Source of the DNA: Tribonema minus
Taxonomy: Eukaryota; Sar; Xanthophyceae; Tribonematales; Tribonemataceae
Direction of reading: 5' to 3'
DNA length: 64,000 nt
Assembly: GCA_017506865.1 (NCBI GenBank)
Contig: JAFCMP010000005.1
Span: 310,001 to 374,000, forward strand
Shown: one piece after another, positions 49,707-62,700 of the stretch
Numbering within the stretch: position 1 is the stretch's first letter
How the letters are laid out: every line of letters begins with the position of its first letter
Translations under genes and position numbers: made by a program
The notes under the pieces: model-generated
What the model was told of the DNA's origin: nothing
Database searches by the model: none
What the model saw: the letters and a program-made list of their open reading frames with translations, nothing else

Positions 49707-50714
49707 GCAGTGCTCAGTCTTGCGCTGTTTCTGCGGTTTCCGGTATTTGCTCCGTGCTGCACAAGATGATTGTTCCTATTAGTTGTGGCACAAGAGGGAT
49801 TTGATCCTTCGCCCCAGGCTGCCTTATGCTGGCGCTGCTCTGGCAGGCGCTCTTGATGCTGTAGGTTGGTGCTTAGAGTCTTTTAGCTCCCCTGACAGCC
49901 ATCCAGCATGACCTGTGTAAGGCATGCCGAGATGTTGGCAAGTGTCCGGTGTGGTAGATGGTGGTGCAGTGGCTTGAGCAAGTGAGCTCTTGACCTTGAG
50001 TTTGTGGTGGAGTGATATTCAGAACAGTTGGAGTATAGCTCCACTAGAGATATCACAGAGTGCTACAATCACACATTGAATGTTTCATTCCATATCAGTG
50101 CCTCCATTCTGGAGGCGGTCTTCAGGTTTTAGTACATGGCAAAGGAAATTTAACATGCACAGGTCGTCTTTGTTGATTCTCTTTGTTGTGTGCTGCGCGC
50201 TGCTTTTCGCCCAAGCGTCTTCATGTTGCAGTGCAAACCGCTCTTGGCTTGCTTTGTGGGTAATTTGGGGCAGTGCGTACTCGTTCACAGCCCTGGCAAC
50301 GCTGGCTTCACCAATGGCAGCATCACCTGCCGCATGTATGCACAAGCTGAGCACTAGGTACTGCACTTACGTAGCATCTCAACAAGCACAGCTTTGTGGC
50401 AAGTCAACAACATGAACTTCTGTTTGCCTCGCACAGTTGCACAGTCTCATGGTCTGGGACAATGATTGGAGTCCTTATCTCCCCCGGGGGATGCCATCTA
50501 AAAGGTTTCACTGGCAGGTCCCAGACTGGCTTGCATTGCTGCTGCTGGCGCTGACAGTGCATTGCTGCTGCTGGAGCTGACAGTGCCACCAGCCCCCTGC
50601 TGTCCCCGCTCTCTCTCTCTCTCTCTTGCCAAAATGTTCAAGTTCAAGTCCACTGTTCACGTGACCTGAGTACACATGCGCTTTTGATCAAGAAGATGCC
50701 AACGAGCCAATAGT
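49707..50714. other. Intergenic region
   Basis: No gene recognised. It contains a (CT)n run at about 50609-50626 and two near-identical GCATTGCTGCTGCTGG-type copies at 50533-50590. Confidence 0.5.
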
Positions 50715-53700
50715 ATGTTGGCTCAGGCGATAGGGGACATGCGCGGCTTCTTGGCCTGCGCACGTGGCGCCGACGCTAGAGAGGAGGCGCACCAGAAACG
50801 TCTTTTGTCGCAGGTTGGCACTGACAGTGGGGAAAGCTATCGCAGCAGCAGCAGCAGCAGTAGCTGTGGCAGAGACAGCGCCGTCAGCAGCACCTCAGAC
50901 GCGGCCCGGCAGCAGCAAGCGCTGGAGCAGCAATTGGAGCAGCAACATGAGAGGAATGCGCTGCTGTCGTCGAGTGCTGGTGATGCAACACAGTCGGGTG
51001 GACGGCCTGCGGCCCAGCCTCTGTCGCTTTTTGACTTCGATGAGCAGCCTTGGGACGTGGAGGTGCCTATACACATGTATTACAATTCAAAAATGCAATG
51101 CTGAACCTTGGCCACTATGTCTTACACCAAGAGCTGCAGTCGGCCACCAGTGACAGGTGTACAAAAAAGTTTTGCATGCACAACCAGGCTGCAGCTACAT
51201 ATTATGCCATGGCTGCAGTTCCTGGGTCATGGGCCTTCACTCAGTCTAGCACTGCAGGAGTATGACTTGTCCGCTGCATCCCCTTAACTTGTACTTACTA
51301 CTATTATTACTAGTGAAGAGTCACATGAACTGCCAGTGGCCCAGGGTTTCTGTGCACAATTGGCAACGCTGGATAACTTAACCATCAGGAGGCATCTGTT
51401 ATTTCTCGTTGTACCCTTGCCAGCTGAGTGCATGCCCCGCCCTTTGCATACTTTCTGACACATTGCCAGGTGCAGCAGACGCAAAGTTTGACACGGTCGG
51501 GGATTTTTTAGGAGAGACTCATTGCGTTGCGGACAATTAAGACTAGTTCACCAGTCTGCATGCCAAGTACTACACAACCTGCTACAACTTCAATCGGACT
51601 GCTGTGCGTCCCTCCCTTGTCTGACCAGTTCTCTGATGGCTTTTGGGAGTGGACGTTGCGTACAAGCCGCACAGATCCCGTGCGCATCCATCGCGTGCTG
51701 GCGCGACTGCACGAGCTGTCAACGGGCAGCTGACAGGCGGAGCATCATGCCAAACCAGTTGCTGACTCGGAGGGAGCCGCTGGCAACGGTGACAGCCATG
51801 TGCAGCTCTTCGTGTGCAAGCTGCTGCCGCAGCCTGAGCAAGGCACCAGGGTCCACGCAGAGGTAGGAAGTACGGCGAGTCATGCGGTCAGCCCGTTGAC
51901 AATTTTTTCATCAGCTGTACGCACTCCCCTGTGCCAGCTGAGTCTGCCAAAATGAGAAACACACCCACTGGCAGCGGCCGCCCCTTGCTTGCAAAAAGAT
52001 GGCACGTTCAAGTCTCCGAGTCCTGTACCTGTGATTGCAACATGTTAGCCGCCGCAGTGTAGAAAGTGCAGCGTCGCGCATAGCGTGCTGCTGAAGCCTT
52101 GAGTGATGCCCAGGGCGCCTGTGCTCGCATCACTATCTCACTACATCTGAGTTTAAATGTAGAGGCTTGCTTAAAGTTTGTAGCGCATGTACCCAGCAGC
52201 ATCATGATGACCCATGCATGGCTGCTGCTGCAGCGCATGTGGTGCTGACAGTGCCATAAACCCCTCTCCCCCCCCCCCCCCCCCCCCTTCCCGCCTGTAA
52301 GGTGCCGCTGCTGCTCTGGGAGAGGGCCATAAGCTTCAGCACGCGCCTCACCGGCCGCGGACATGCAGCAAGCACCACCGCAGGCGCTCACCTGTGCGCG
52401 GACTGCATCCGCGTCTGGGCCGTTGTGGACGATGCTCAGCAGTTGGAGTGTGCCGTTGAACAAGTGCGCGGCAGCCACGCACGCGGCCACCGCAGCCGAC
52501 TAGAATGCACCGTGCGCGTGCTGCACGCACAGGCCGACGCTGCATGCGCGCCGCGCGTGTACTGTGCCCAGGACATGCATGGGCGTGATGTTGAGGCAGG
52601 TGAGTGCGCGCTTGTGGATTGTTTACATCATGCACATTTTCGAGAGCATGTGCGCGCACATGATCATTCTGGTTGTGCAGAGTGCACTGCAGAGTGCACT
52701 GCAGAGTGTTGAGCTACATGGCTTGCTGACCTTCTAACTACATAGACTGCAGGGCTCTGATGTGCTTGTTTGTGCATGTTATGGGAACGATCATCTCCAG
52801 CACACAAGAGTTTGGGTCACTGCGTACTTTTATACTTCTATAGCGCCGTTCCATTACTGACCGAGCACTGCTCCCTCCTACCTTCTCTGCTACCTGTCTA
52901 CCTACACACCAGCAGCCGCCGCCCAGGACGATGTCGTCGTGCATCCCCCCGCCAACAGCGCCCCGTCGTCCTACGACATTGTCAAATTCTACAGCTTGAC
53001 GTCAGCGCTCGCCACCGCCATGGTCGCGCGGCTCAAGCGTGACGGCGACACTGCGCAGCCCCCGCTGCGCCCCCCCTTCAAGGTTACGCCCACCGAGCAC
53101 ACCATTGTGCACCTGCAGCCGCGGCCGCCTGTGTCAATCCTGCTGCTGGGCCGCAGTGGCACAGGCAAGACACGGCACTCTTGTCATTGCATGAATCCAT
53201 GCCATGTAAGACCTGATTCAATTCAAGTTCCATCCTTCAGCTGGGCCGCACTGCTGGCAGCTGCGCATGCATACTTTATGCTGCATGAACTGTCTGCATG
53301 GGCAAACCTCCGTCTGGCCAGCGCATCAGTATACTTCGCAGTACACAAGTATTCAAACCACACAGGCGTCCGCAAAGCACCCGCATTTTACTTGGATGCC
53401 TCTCAGGAGACAGCAACAGCTCGATGTATTTCAGAAAGTGACTACATTAGACTTGAGACTTTCGAAGTGTATGTAAATGCCGCAGGGTATTCTGGCACGT
53501 CGGATTTGCCAGGTGTCGCCGGTGCCACAGTTTTCGAGGCTATGATTGACAACAGCTCCGAGTGGGCGGCGCGGGGGCGTTGGCCGCCAGCGTCTGCGCC
53601 TGCTGTCGTGCTGTGCCTGTCGCACTGTGCAGCGGCGCACCCCGCTCATGCGAGGACACCGAGGCTAGCGTTAGTGGTCGATGGTGACAACTGGTGTAGT

Positions 53701-56700
53701 CATCGGTGCTTGCATGTGACGTCCGCAGAAGTGCTTGCATAAGACGGTGGTCGCTTCTTGCGGGGACACGCGCATGCCGTCAATGGCGGACGAAATATCA
53801 CATGCTAGGCCTAGACTGCTTGACATCAATCCTCGAGCATCAACAATGCGAGCGCAGTCAGAACATGACTGACGGTTGGCAACTCCCTGGCCTCCCAGCC
53901 GTGCCTGCTCCAACCTTTGTAACTGAAGTGAGTTCGAGCGAGTCAATCCTGGTGCCGCTCTTCAAAAAATTACTCGCCTCATGTGCGCGGTCACTTCTCA
54001 GCGCCTGCCCGATCGTTCGCTGCGTGCAGGCAAGACGACGGTGCTGGTGCGCCGCATGCGCGAGCGCATTATGGCAGCGCTCAACGCCTCCGCAGGCGCC
54101 GATACCCCCCCGGCGCTCTTCCTTACCAGATCAGCGGTGCTGCGCTCGGAAGTGGAAAAGGTGTTCCGCGCCGAGGCCGCCGCCGAGCCACCTGATACTG
54201 GCACAGACTCGTCATCAAAGCTCAGCGGTGGCGGCTTGGCAACGGCAGCATTGCCTGCAGCACCAGTGCAGCCGCCGCCACTAGGCGCCGAGGGGCTGCT
54301 GGAGTGCATGCACCCCGCTGCTGCCACCGCCGCTTCTGCCGCAGCCGCCCTGCATCCGCCGCCGCCAGCGCAGTCCACGCCGCGAGACGTGTTCTCAGAC
54401 CGTTCCCCGCTGTTTCTCACAGTCCGCGAGTGGCTTGTGCTGATGGACGAAGCGATGCCGGGGGAGAAGTTCTTTGCGGCGAGCGTAGCGCCAGTGGTGC
54501 TCAGCAGCAGCAGCGGCGGCGGCAGCGGCGGCGGCGGCAGCAGCATCGCCGGCAGTCACTCCGCGGCGGCGATGGACAGCATAGGGCTGGAGCAGGGCAG
54601 CCTCTGGCACATCGGACAGCAGTATGGTCCATCAACTGATGCTGCTGCGGGCAATGCAGCAACATTGTCCGCCACAGCCGGTTGTGGCGGCAGCTACAGC
54701 TGGAGCGGCCGCGGCCGCGGCACTGGGAGCGGCGGCAGTGCGATGGCCAGCAACACTGACAGCAGCAGCGCCCGCGGCAGCAGCAGGGCATACGAGTCAT
54801 GTTCAGAGGTCACCTTCGACAGGTTCAAGCACCAGTTCTGGCCTAAGGGCGGTGACAGGACAGACGCCGTGTGCGCTGCGCATGCGTGGACAAAGATTCG
54901 CAGCCACATCACAGGCTCAACCGCAGCAGCGCTCAAGACAGGTACACGTGCACTATAAGATGTTTTGATGCAGCTGAGCTGAGGGTAGTTGGCCGTCTGA
55001 CTGCGTCTCGATGATGCTTAGCGGCTGGGGGTAGTTAGCCGTCTGACTGCCTCTGGATGATGCTTAGCAAGTGACTTTGTACCCCCATCAGTCGGTGTAC
55101 TACTTTGGTAGTTCACTTCGCCAACTTTTGCTGCAGAGCTCAGCAACTGTGCACATCACACAGTGCTGATCATTACATGGAGCATCTTCCTGCTGTCAGT
55201 GAGCAGTTTAGAGTTTGCCGGCCATGAGTCTTGCTGCCAGTGGACTTGTTACATCTTGGCGCAGTACAACATCCTCGTTGAGGTGACGGATGCTCGAGGG
55301 GTGATGCGTGGTATGTAGCCCTGAGCCTGTGCACACAAAATTGTTGCATGTATGTAGTGCTTGAAAGCTGGTGTTGAACTTCGCATGCCAGAACTCTCAT
55401 AACCTTGGGGTAAGCACAATGTATGTACGGCTGTAGTTACATACTGCACCCATGGACTTTAGTGTTTGTTATTCTTGCCGACCAAGCTTGGATGTTCAAA
55501 ACTACTTTCAAGGCCATAAGCACCTTCACTGGTGACAAGTCGGTAGCACCAGCCAAACTTGTGTTGATGCGTTTGTAATCTCCCCGTGTCTGTGCCAGGT
55601 GGCGCCCTCTCAAAGCAGGAGTACACGGACTTTGCGCGCAAACGCGTCACCGTGCGCGAGTCAACGCGGCAGCTGGTATACGACATTTTTGTCAGGTATG
55701 TAGGCATCATCATGATGCCTAGTGCTCAGCAGTGCCTCAGTGGTAGCGCTCTGCTGAACGAGAAATGTGAGTTCTTGCTTGACACATGGCAAGTAACATG
55801 CTGCAGTTGTGCTGCACGAGTGCCCCCGCCCAAGCGGGTCCCGCTTGCGCCATGTACTGGTAGTTCAGATGGATAGTACAAATATTGATATGTGCAGTGT
55901 GAAGTTGCCAGTCAACTTACTGTATACACATATACACATATACGATGATCCGGAACGTTCACGTGCCCATTTGGCACTTTGCTCCGCGTCAATCAGAGAG
56001 CATGGACAGTGCATTCACAGCTGATTGTATCACTGTCATCACTCGCCTCGGTTGCACCTGACAGGTACTGCAGGTGGAAGCGTGCCGCAGGCCTCTGGGA
56101 CGAGAACGACTTGGTGCTGGCGCTGCTGGCGCGTGTGCGCGCGCATGGAATCCCCCAAGCCGTTGCCGCCACCGAGATCTACGTGGATGAGGTGCAAGAC
56201 CTCACGCAGGCCCTATCGCTGCTGGTGCTGATGGGATGTGACGGCAACAGCGGCAGTGGCAGCGGCAGCGGCAGCGGCAGCGGCAGCGGCAGCGGCAACC
56301 GCAGCGGCAGCGGCAGCCGCAGCGGCAGCGGCAGCGGCAGCGGCACCGGCGTCAGCAGTGGCGGCAGCAGTGGTGGCGGCAGTGGCGCAAACGGCCCCTC
56401 TGTTTTTCTTGCTGGCGACACAGCGCAGAACATTGCACATGGGTGCGCATTCCGCTTTGCCGACCTGCGGACGCTGTTCTTTGACTTTGCGCAGGTGAGC
56501 TTATGGCACTTGTATGCATTGAAACACGCACGCGCAGCTGTCAGTGCTGCAAATCTGGCAACGCAGTCAGCTCCATTGCCATTGACAAGTCTTCGCTCCC
56601 ATGGAGCAAGTCGCTGACAAAACCAGGTAGCGCTTGCAACGGCAGCTTTGGCAGATGTGTGACAATTTGTCAAGGCATGCGGTGCATGCTGAAGCAGACT

Positions 56701-59700
56701 CTTTCTTGACACTTCAATGTGTTGCCGCGTACTGCTGGGGTGATTCATGCACCGCAGCATGCCTCACTCAGCTGCACCCCGCATCGGCGTACGTGTCAAC
56801 GATGCCCTGCAGGTGTCGCAGTCGAGACAGAGCGCACTGACGCATTGCCGGGACGTGCACCTCGAGCACAACTACAGGTGCATCAGTGCCAGATTGCGCA
56901 CTGGTTGTTGTAAACAATAATAACCATTGTTATATGCAGCCATTGGAACGCATAGGTTTACAAGAGATATCATTGACAAGCAAGTGCCACCACACGGCAA
57001 ATTGCGCGTATCAAAAAAATGAGGCAATGTGCATATGCATCCTGTATTCAATTCACTAATGACCTGCGATATTCATCTCATAGGCTGTTCGTGGGGGTTT
57101 CCCCCCTGAAAGACTGCTTGTGCACTTCTGTGCTGAGCATTGTTGTACTCAACGACATTGTGGCTTCAACGTGCACTTCGTACTTGTGAGACCCGGTCCC
57201 ATGTGCTAGTTGCAAGCTCGGTTGAAACAAGCAATACAGTTGAGTCAAGGCGGGTATGATAATCATCCAGCAACCTCAACAACTGGCTTCAGGCTCCAGG
57301 TTCATGTTTTTTACGAGCTGCTTGATGCCGAATATTTGAGAGCATTCAATATCGCGGCAAAATGTAGACTCTCCTATTTACCTCTTCTGTTGGCAGGTCT
57401 CAAGCTCTACGGCAACAACCAGTGGCAACCAGTGGCCCTGAGGCCTGAGCTTTCACATGATTATATATGGGAGCACGCTGATCACTGCCTCATGAACAAA
57501 CCTTGCTGCCTCGTTGACCATCGCCAGTGCAAAAAGTGGGCTTGGCCTTTAAATTTTGTCCAGCAGCGCCATCAAGTATTCCTGAATGTGTATGCTGTGG
57601 CAACTTGAAAACGGAGTCTGCCGTTTGCTCATCTCCAACAGGTCCCATTGCGGCATTCTACAGATGGCAGGCGACGTGGTCAACCTCCTCTACCAGCTCT
57701 TCCCATACGGCATTGACAAGCTTGCACCGGACCAAGGAGTCTTTCCAGGGCCCAAGTGAGCCAGTCGCCGAAATATGTTACTGGCAACAACCTGAGACTG
57801 CTGTGCTACTTCAGACAAATAGATGCATTTAAGCGCATGTCAAATGCAACTATGACTAAAGTTACAAATGCAAGTCCGGTCCGTGGCTCACCTCACAATG
57901 TGTACATATTGAGTCATTGTAGACTGTACTCATTACAGTGATTTAGTTGCACGCACACGGACACATCGGAATGGTAATTGAACTTTCTTTGTCGTTTTTT
58001 GCCCATTTTACTGCACATGGGGGCATGATGTGTTCCGTGAATTAGGGGCACTTGAGAATGAAGGACACGCGTGCTTTTGCGCTCATCACGGCCTGCACAA
58101 ACACAGAAGTGGCTCGAGATGATGCTTCACGAGTGCGCATTATTTCAATATTTGAGACCATGCATGTACCTTTTCGCACACAGTACCACATCTGCCTGTT
58201 GTGACGTTTGTCTCATGTAGCTGCAGTCAGCTCATCATTTTCACCGGCCCTGTGGCCTGTGCAACTTTGCGCACGACGCTTATAACCCGATGCTTGCTTT
58301 GGCAGCAACGTGATTTTAAGTATAATGTACATGGATACACAATGCTGCGCACGTGTTTAGTATTTGCATGCAACCTGGCTGCAATGATGTGCCTGAGAGC
58401 CGGCCTAGCTGTCTGATCTGTGTCATGGCGAGTTTATGCTGTTCGTGGTCACAGCGGGAAGCATGTGGCCAGAGCGTCATGCTGAAGTCTGCTCTCAGAT
58501 TGAACAAGAGAATGGGTAAGGTTGACTGTCATTGTCAGGTTCACTTAGCACTTCGAAAAACAGGCTAAGTTCGGAGAAAACAGGGACGGAGCAACTGAGC
58601 ATGAGTTCAAGACCATCGTGACAATTGCCAGTGCTCTGCTGAGCACACAAACAATATGAGAAGCCGCCACAATTATGTTGTTTACCTCATAAGCTATTAC
58701 TGGTAGCACTGATGTCTGACTGAGCATCTCTGCATGAGGGAAATGCCACAACGGCGCATACGCAAATCAGGAGCCGCCTAAATCATTATGTTTGAGTCAT
58801 CGACCCACGACCCATTATTATTGGTAGGTATGCATTGACGCCTTTCGGCAGATTGATTGAGCAGCACCTGCGGCGTGCGCACTGGCAGGCCCATGCTGCT
58901 GGCGACGACGGAGCTGTCCGGGCTCATGTCACTGCTGATGGGCACAGAGCGACGTACCACCAGCCACAATGAGTTTGGCGCGCACCAGTGCATCCTCGTC
59001 AGGCACGACGCGGCGCGCAAGGCCCTGCCGCCGGAGATGCAGGTGCACGACGAAAGAGTTAAAGTTACTCAATTGAGGTCGGGTGCACCGTTGCATCTGG
59101 CCTCTGACCATTGTTTTGTACGCATGTATACTTGCTGCCGAGCATTTCAGTAATGACAGGAGGGGAATAGGGCTGAGTAGGCGGGGGGGTGTCAGGTTTG
59201 GGGGTGGGGTTAGGGTTAGGGTGTGGGTAGTAGCGCTTCTGGTGTCAAACCGAATGATGTCTGGCAGCTTGAGGTTGTACATATATTCATTTTGAACACC
59301 CTGACAAATGAAGTCGTGTAATGTTGGGCTCTGGCATATTGTGATGACGTTGAGTTCAGGTACCAGTAGATTCAGAAGATCTTGAGATCAGTCACTCACG
59401 CCATCCTAGCAGCATCTGGCCAGCATGAACGCAGTGAACTGTATGGTCATGGACTTTTCAGTGTGGCGCTAGCTGGGTCCGGCATACAGTATGCAGCATA
59501 ACGTTCAGTAGATGACTGCTGGCAGAATACCTGTACTGTAGCTCGTTGATGCTCCGCATCGCTGCAGACCAGATGCCCGCTGTACCACATGTGCTGGTAT
59601 CTCTGGCCCGTACTTCTGGCGCTCCGCTAGCTTCTGAGCCAGCGACATGCGCAGATCTCCGAAAAACTTGCACATGTTTTCGTGCTTGGCACACACAGCC

Positions 59701-62700
59701 TTGAACATGAACCTCAATGTTGATGTTGTTCAACTTCATCTTGAACACCAACTTCACCTTCTGATCATCAACTTCACCTTCCGCCATAAATCCGCTCTTC
59801 CCGTGCCTGTGAGCACAGTGCCGAGTGTATCGCCAACGCCTTCTCGAACAGCTCGGTCTGCTTGCCCGGTCCTTCATAGAAGTACATGACTTCTGGTTAT
59901 GGCACGTTTGTACACGTACACATCACGTCTGTACGCTCGCTGTACACCTACAGGGCAATCTGATCTTGACTGTCCAAGAGGCCAAAGGACTGGAGTTCGA
60001 TGATGTTTTGCTGATGAACTTCTTCACGGACAGCTCGGCTTGTTCGGTGAGTCGTGATCAGACTGAGTACATGTGCTCATGTGCCATGGCCTGCAAGGGG
60101 TCTTGCTGATCAAATTTTCTGAAAAACTTGAAAGCCCACATTCAGATTCTGCTGATTCTGAATTCAGAATCAGATTATCTGGTCACCAAGGTGACTGCGC
60201 CATGATGAATGCTATTAATGGGATGAAGAGGTGTGCATAAGTGGGGCTTCGTTACAGTGAGTATGAATGCGCCAGCGATTAGTGCACTATGGTCAGGTCT
60301 TACTAGAAGCTGTCAAGCCTGCTTCCGATTTGTCTGCCAGTGCAGGCGTAATTCGACAGTGACAAGTGTGCAGGGTGGCCATGAAACGGCGTACTTCTAC
60401 ATGCCCGTCAACAGCGCGGTACTGGACTTTCTTGCAGGACTGCGCACTCCAACAACATCGCTGCACCTCTATACTCTCGACTTACATTCGTGAGGTCTCC
60501 AAAAAAGGCTGGCTCTTCAATTGCTTTTAAGCGCACCCACAATTGTGCGCAGGGTCTTCAATTGAGACATACAGTGCCACGGTGGCACCTCGCAGGCCAG
60601 ATTTGGCATTTGACTAGACGGGAATCTGTGCTTCATCATGAACATTGCCATCATTCTTGTGTGATACTTCAGCAATATATCGTGACATTGATAGTCTCAT
60701 ACTTCACGTCAAAGTACTTTGCATTGCTGCTTGCTCAGAGTATATGTGGGTCCGACAGGGTTAGGGTTAGTTTAGGATAGGCTTCAGACCTACTCTTTAA
60801 CATGCCCATTTGACGCTGCACTAATGAGCAGAGCGGTTGTCGACTGCACAGCTGCTGCACCAGCAGCATCCCAGAGGATGTCGACTGATGCAGGACCAGC
60901 ATGTGAGCGGTTAGCACTGGACTTCCTGTCTACCAAATGTTAATGGCATTTATGCAGTCAGGTACTCACGGAACTATGTGACCGTGCCTTCTACAAAGGT
61001 GCGCAATTCTGTGACACCCGTGGCGACTGTTTGATAAATCTCAACGCATGTCCTGTGAATGTTGCAGGAGTGGCGCGCCATACTGCCAGGTGGGGAGCAA
61101 CATGACACCGCCGATGCTGCGGATGATGACCTCGACACCGAGTCTTGCACCGCAGCAGCGCACATGATAAGAGTGAGTTGCACTGGCCACCCTGTCCTGT
61201 CAAACTGCAGCGGCAGGCGTTGTGCAGTACTTAAAATTTGATAGTCAGCTTGACTCCATCAAACAATAAGAAAGAATGTTGCTTATCACACGCGTCCTAC
61301 TGGTATATGCCATGTCACACCACACCAGGGCGCAGCGCCTGAATGACAACTTCAAAGTACTTCAGAAGTACTTCGAAGTATAAAAAGAAGGTACACTGTC
61401 TTAGTGCTCTGCTCGCCCTTGCGCGGCCGCAATCTACTGCAACCCGCTGAGCACTTGCCTATGACCAAACTTCAACTCATAGCATTGCTGAGCTCACGCC
61501 AGCACTTTGTCAGTGATTGCAACCGTATCACGCCCCATTTGTACTTCAACACCGCCAGACACCACGCCACGAAGTCATTCGAGCTAGCCAGCCAAGCGCA
61601 TCAACCCCAGGAGTTCAAGCCCATGGGCATCACACACTGACCGGGCATCCATACGCCGCTGCATGCGCGCACTGCAGGCGCACCGCCCCTACGCGCGCCC
61701 CCTGCCCTTTGACGCCGACGCACACCGCGCGCTGGAGGCGGAGCTCAAGTGCCTGTACACGGCGCTCACGCGCGCGCGCGCCAACGTCTGGGTCATGGAC
61801 CAGTGTCTGGAGCGCCGCGCGCCGGCGTTTGAGCGCTGGGCGCGGCGCGGCTGCGTGCGCATCGTGGATGGCAGCAGCGCGGAGGATGCCGCAGGCGCAG
61901 CGTGGGATGCTGGCGCCGGCTTTGGAAAGCAGGTGAGCGTGCAGTATTGTGGTGGCGCAGGCATACGCAGTCTTGATTTCCTTGACAGTTTTGAATTACT
62001 TTGCACTGTCTGAGCACTGAGCGTGCCGCCGCACGTGCGTCGTCGACGGCTCGGCAGACGTCATGCCGTGCGCGTGCGCGTCGTGAGCAGCAGCGCGGCG
62101 ATGCCGCAGGCGCAGTGTAGCAGGCTGGCGCCGGCTTCGGGAAGCAGGTGAGCGCGGTATCGAGGTGGCGTGCCAGTGACGCAGGCATACTCAGCCTGGT
62201 CCTGCTTGGCAGTTTTTTTTTTATTCACTGTTTGCGCACTGAGCACGACGTGGCCGCGCTACATGGGCGACGGCATGTCATGCGTTGACATGCCGTGCGC
62301 GCAGCGCCGACGGCAGCTGCCACTGGCAGTTTTGGCAAGAAGTTGAATGTGAGTGCGTTACAACAGTAACGTGCAGGTCAGAGACCCACGTGGGGGGTGC
62401 AGGTGCACACTGTTCCTCACCATAGTCAACGCAGACCGCAGGCCTGGAGCGCACAGAGCAAGCGGCACGTGCGGCAGTGGCGGCGGCGGCAACGGCGGCG
62501 GTGACGGCGGCAGCTGGGCCGATGCATATTCTTGCGCCGCTGCTTGTATCTGAGGCAAAGCTTGCGACATTGCAGCGCATCAGGGGGGCCAGCACTGACA
62601 GTTGCACTGGCCGCGCCTCCCCCGTGTGTGCAGAGCACAAAGGCCGAGTGGGCGGCGCAGGGTCACCGACTGCTGTGCAACGCGCAAGCGCGCGGCGACA

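Noticed and set aside
49780..49850. Possible tRNA-like segment
   Set aside because: No convincing cloverleaf or T-arm consensus could be found by eye.
52939..53742. 267-codon frame reading through the helicase Walker A as the true exon
   Set aside because: It would lack the KTTVLVRR continuation, which begins exactly after an AG acceptor at 54030; the shorter exon fits the family.
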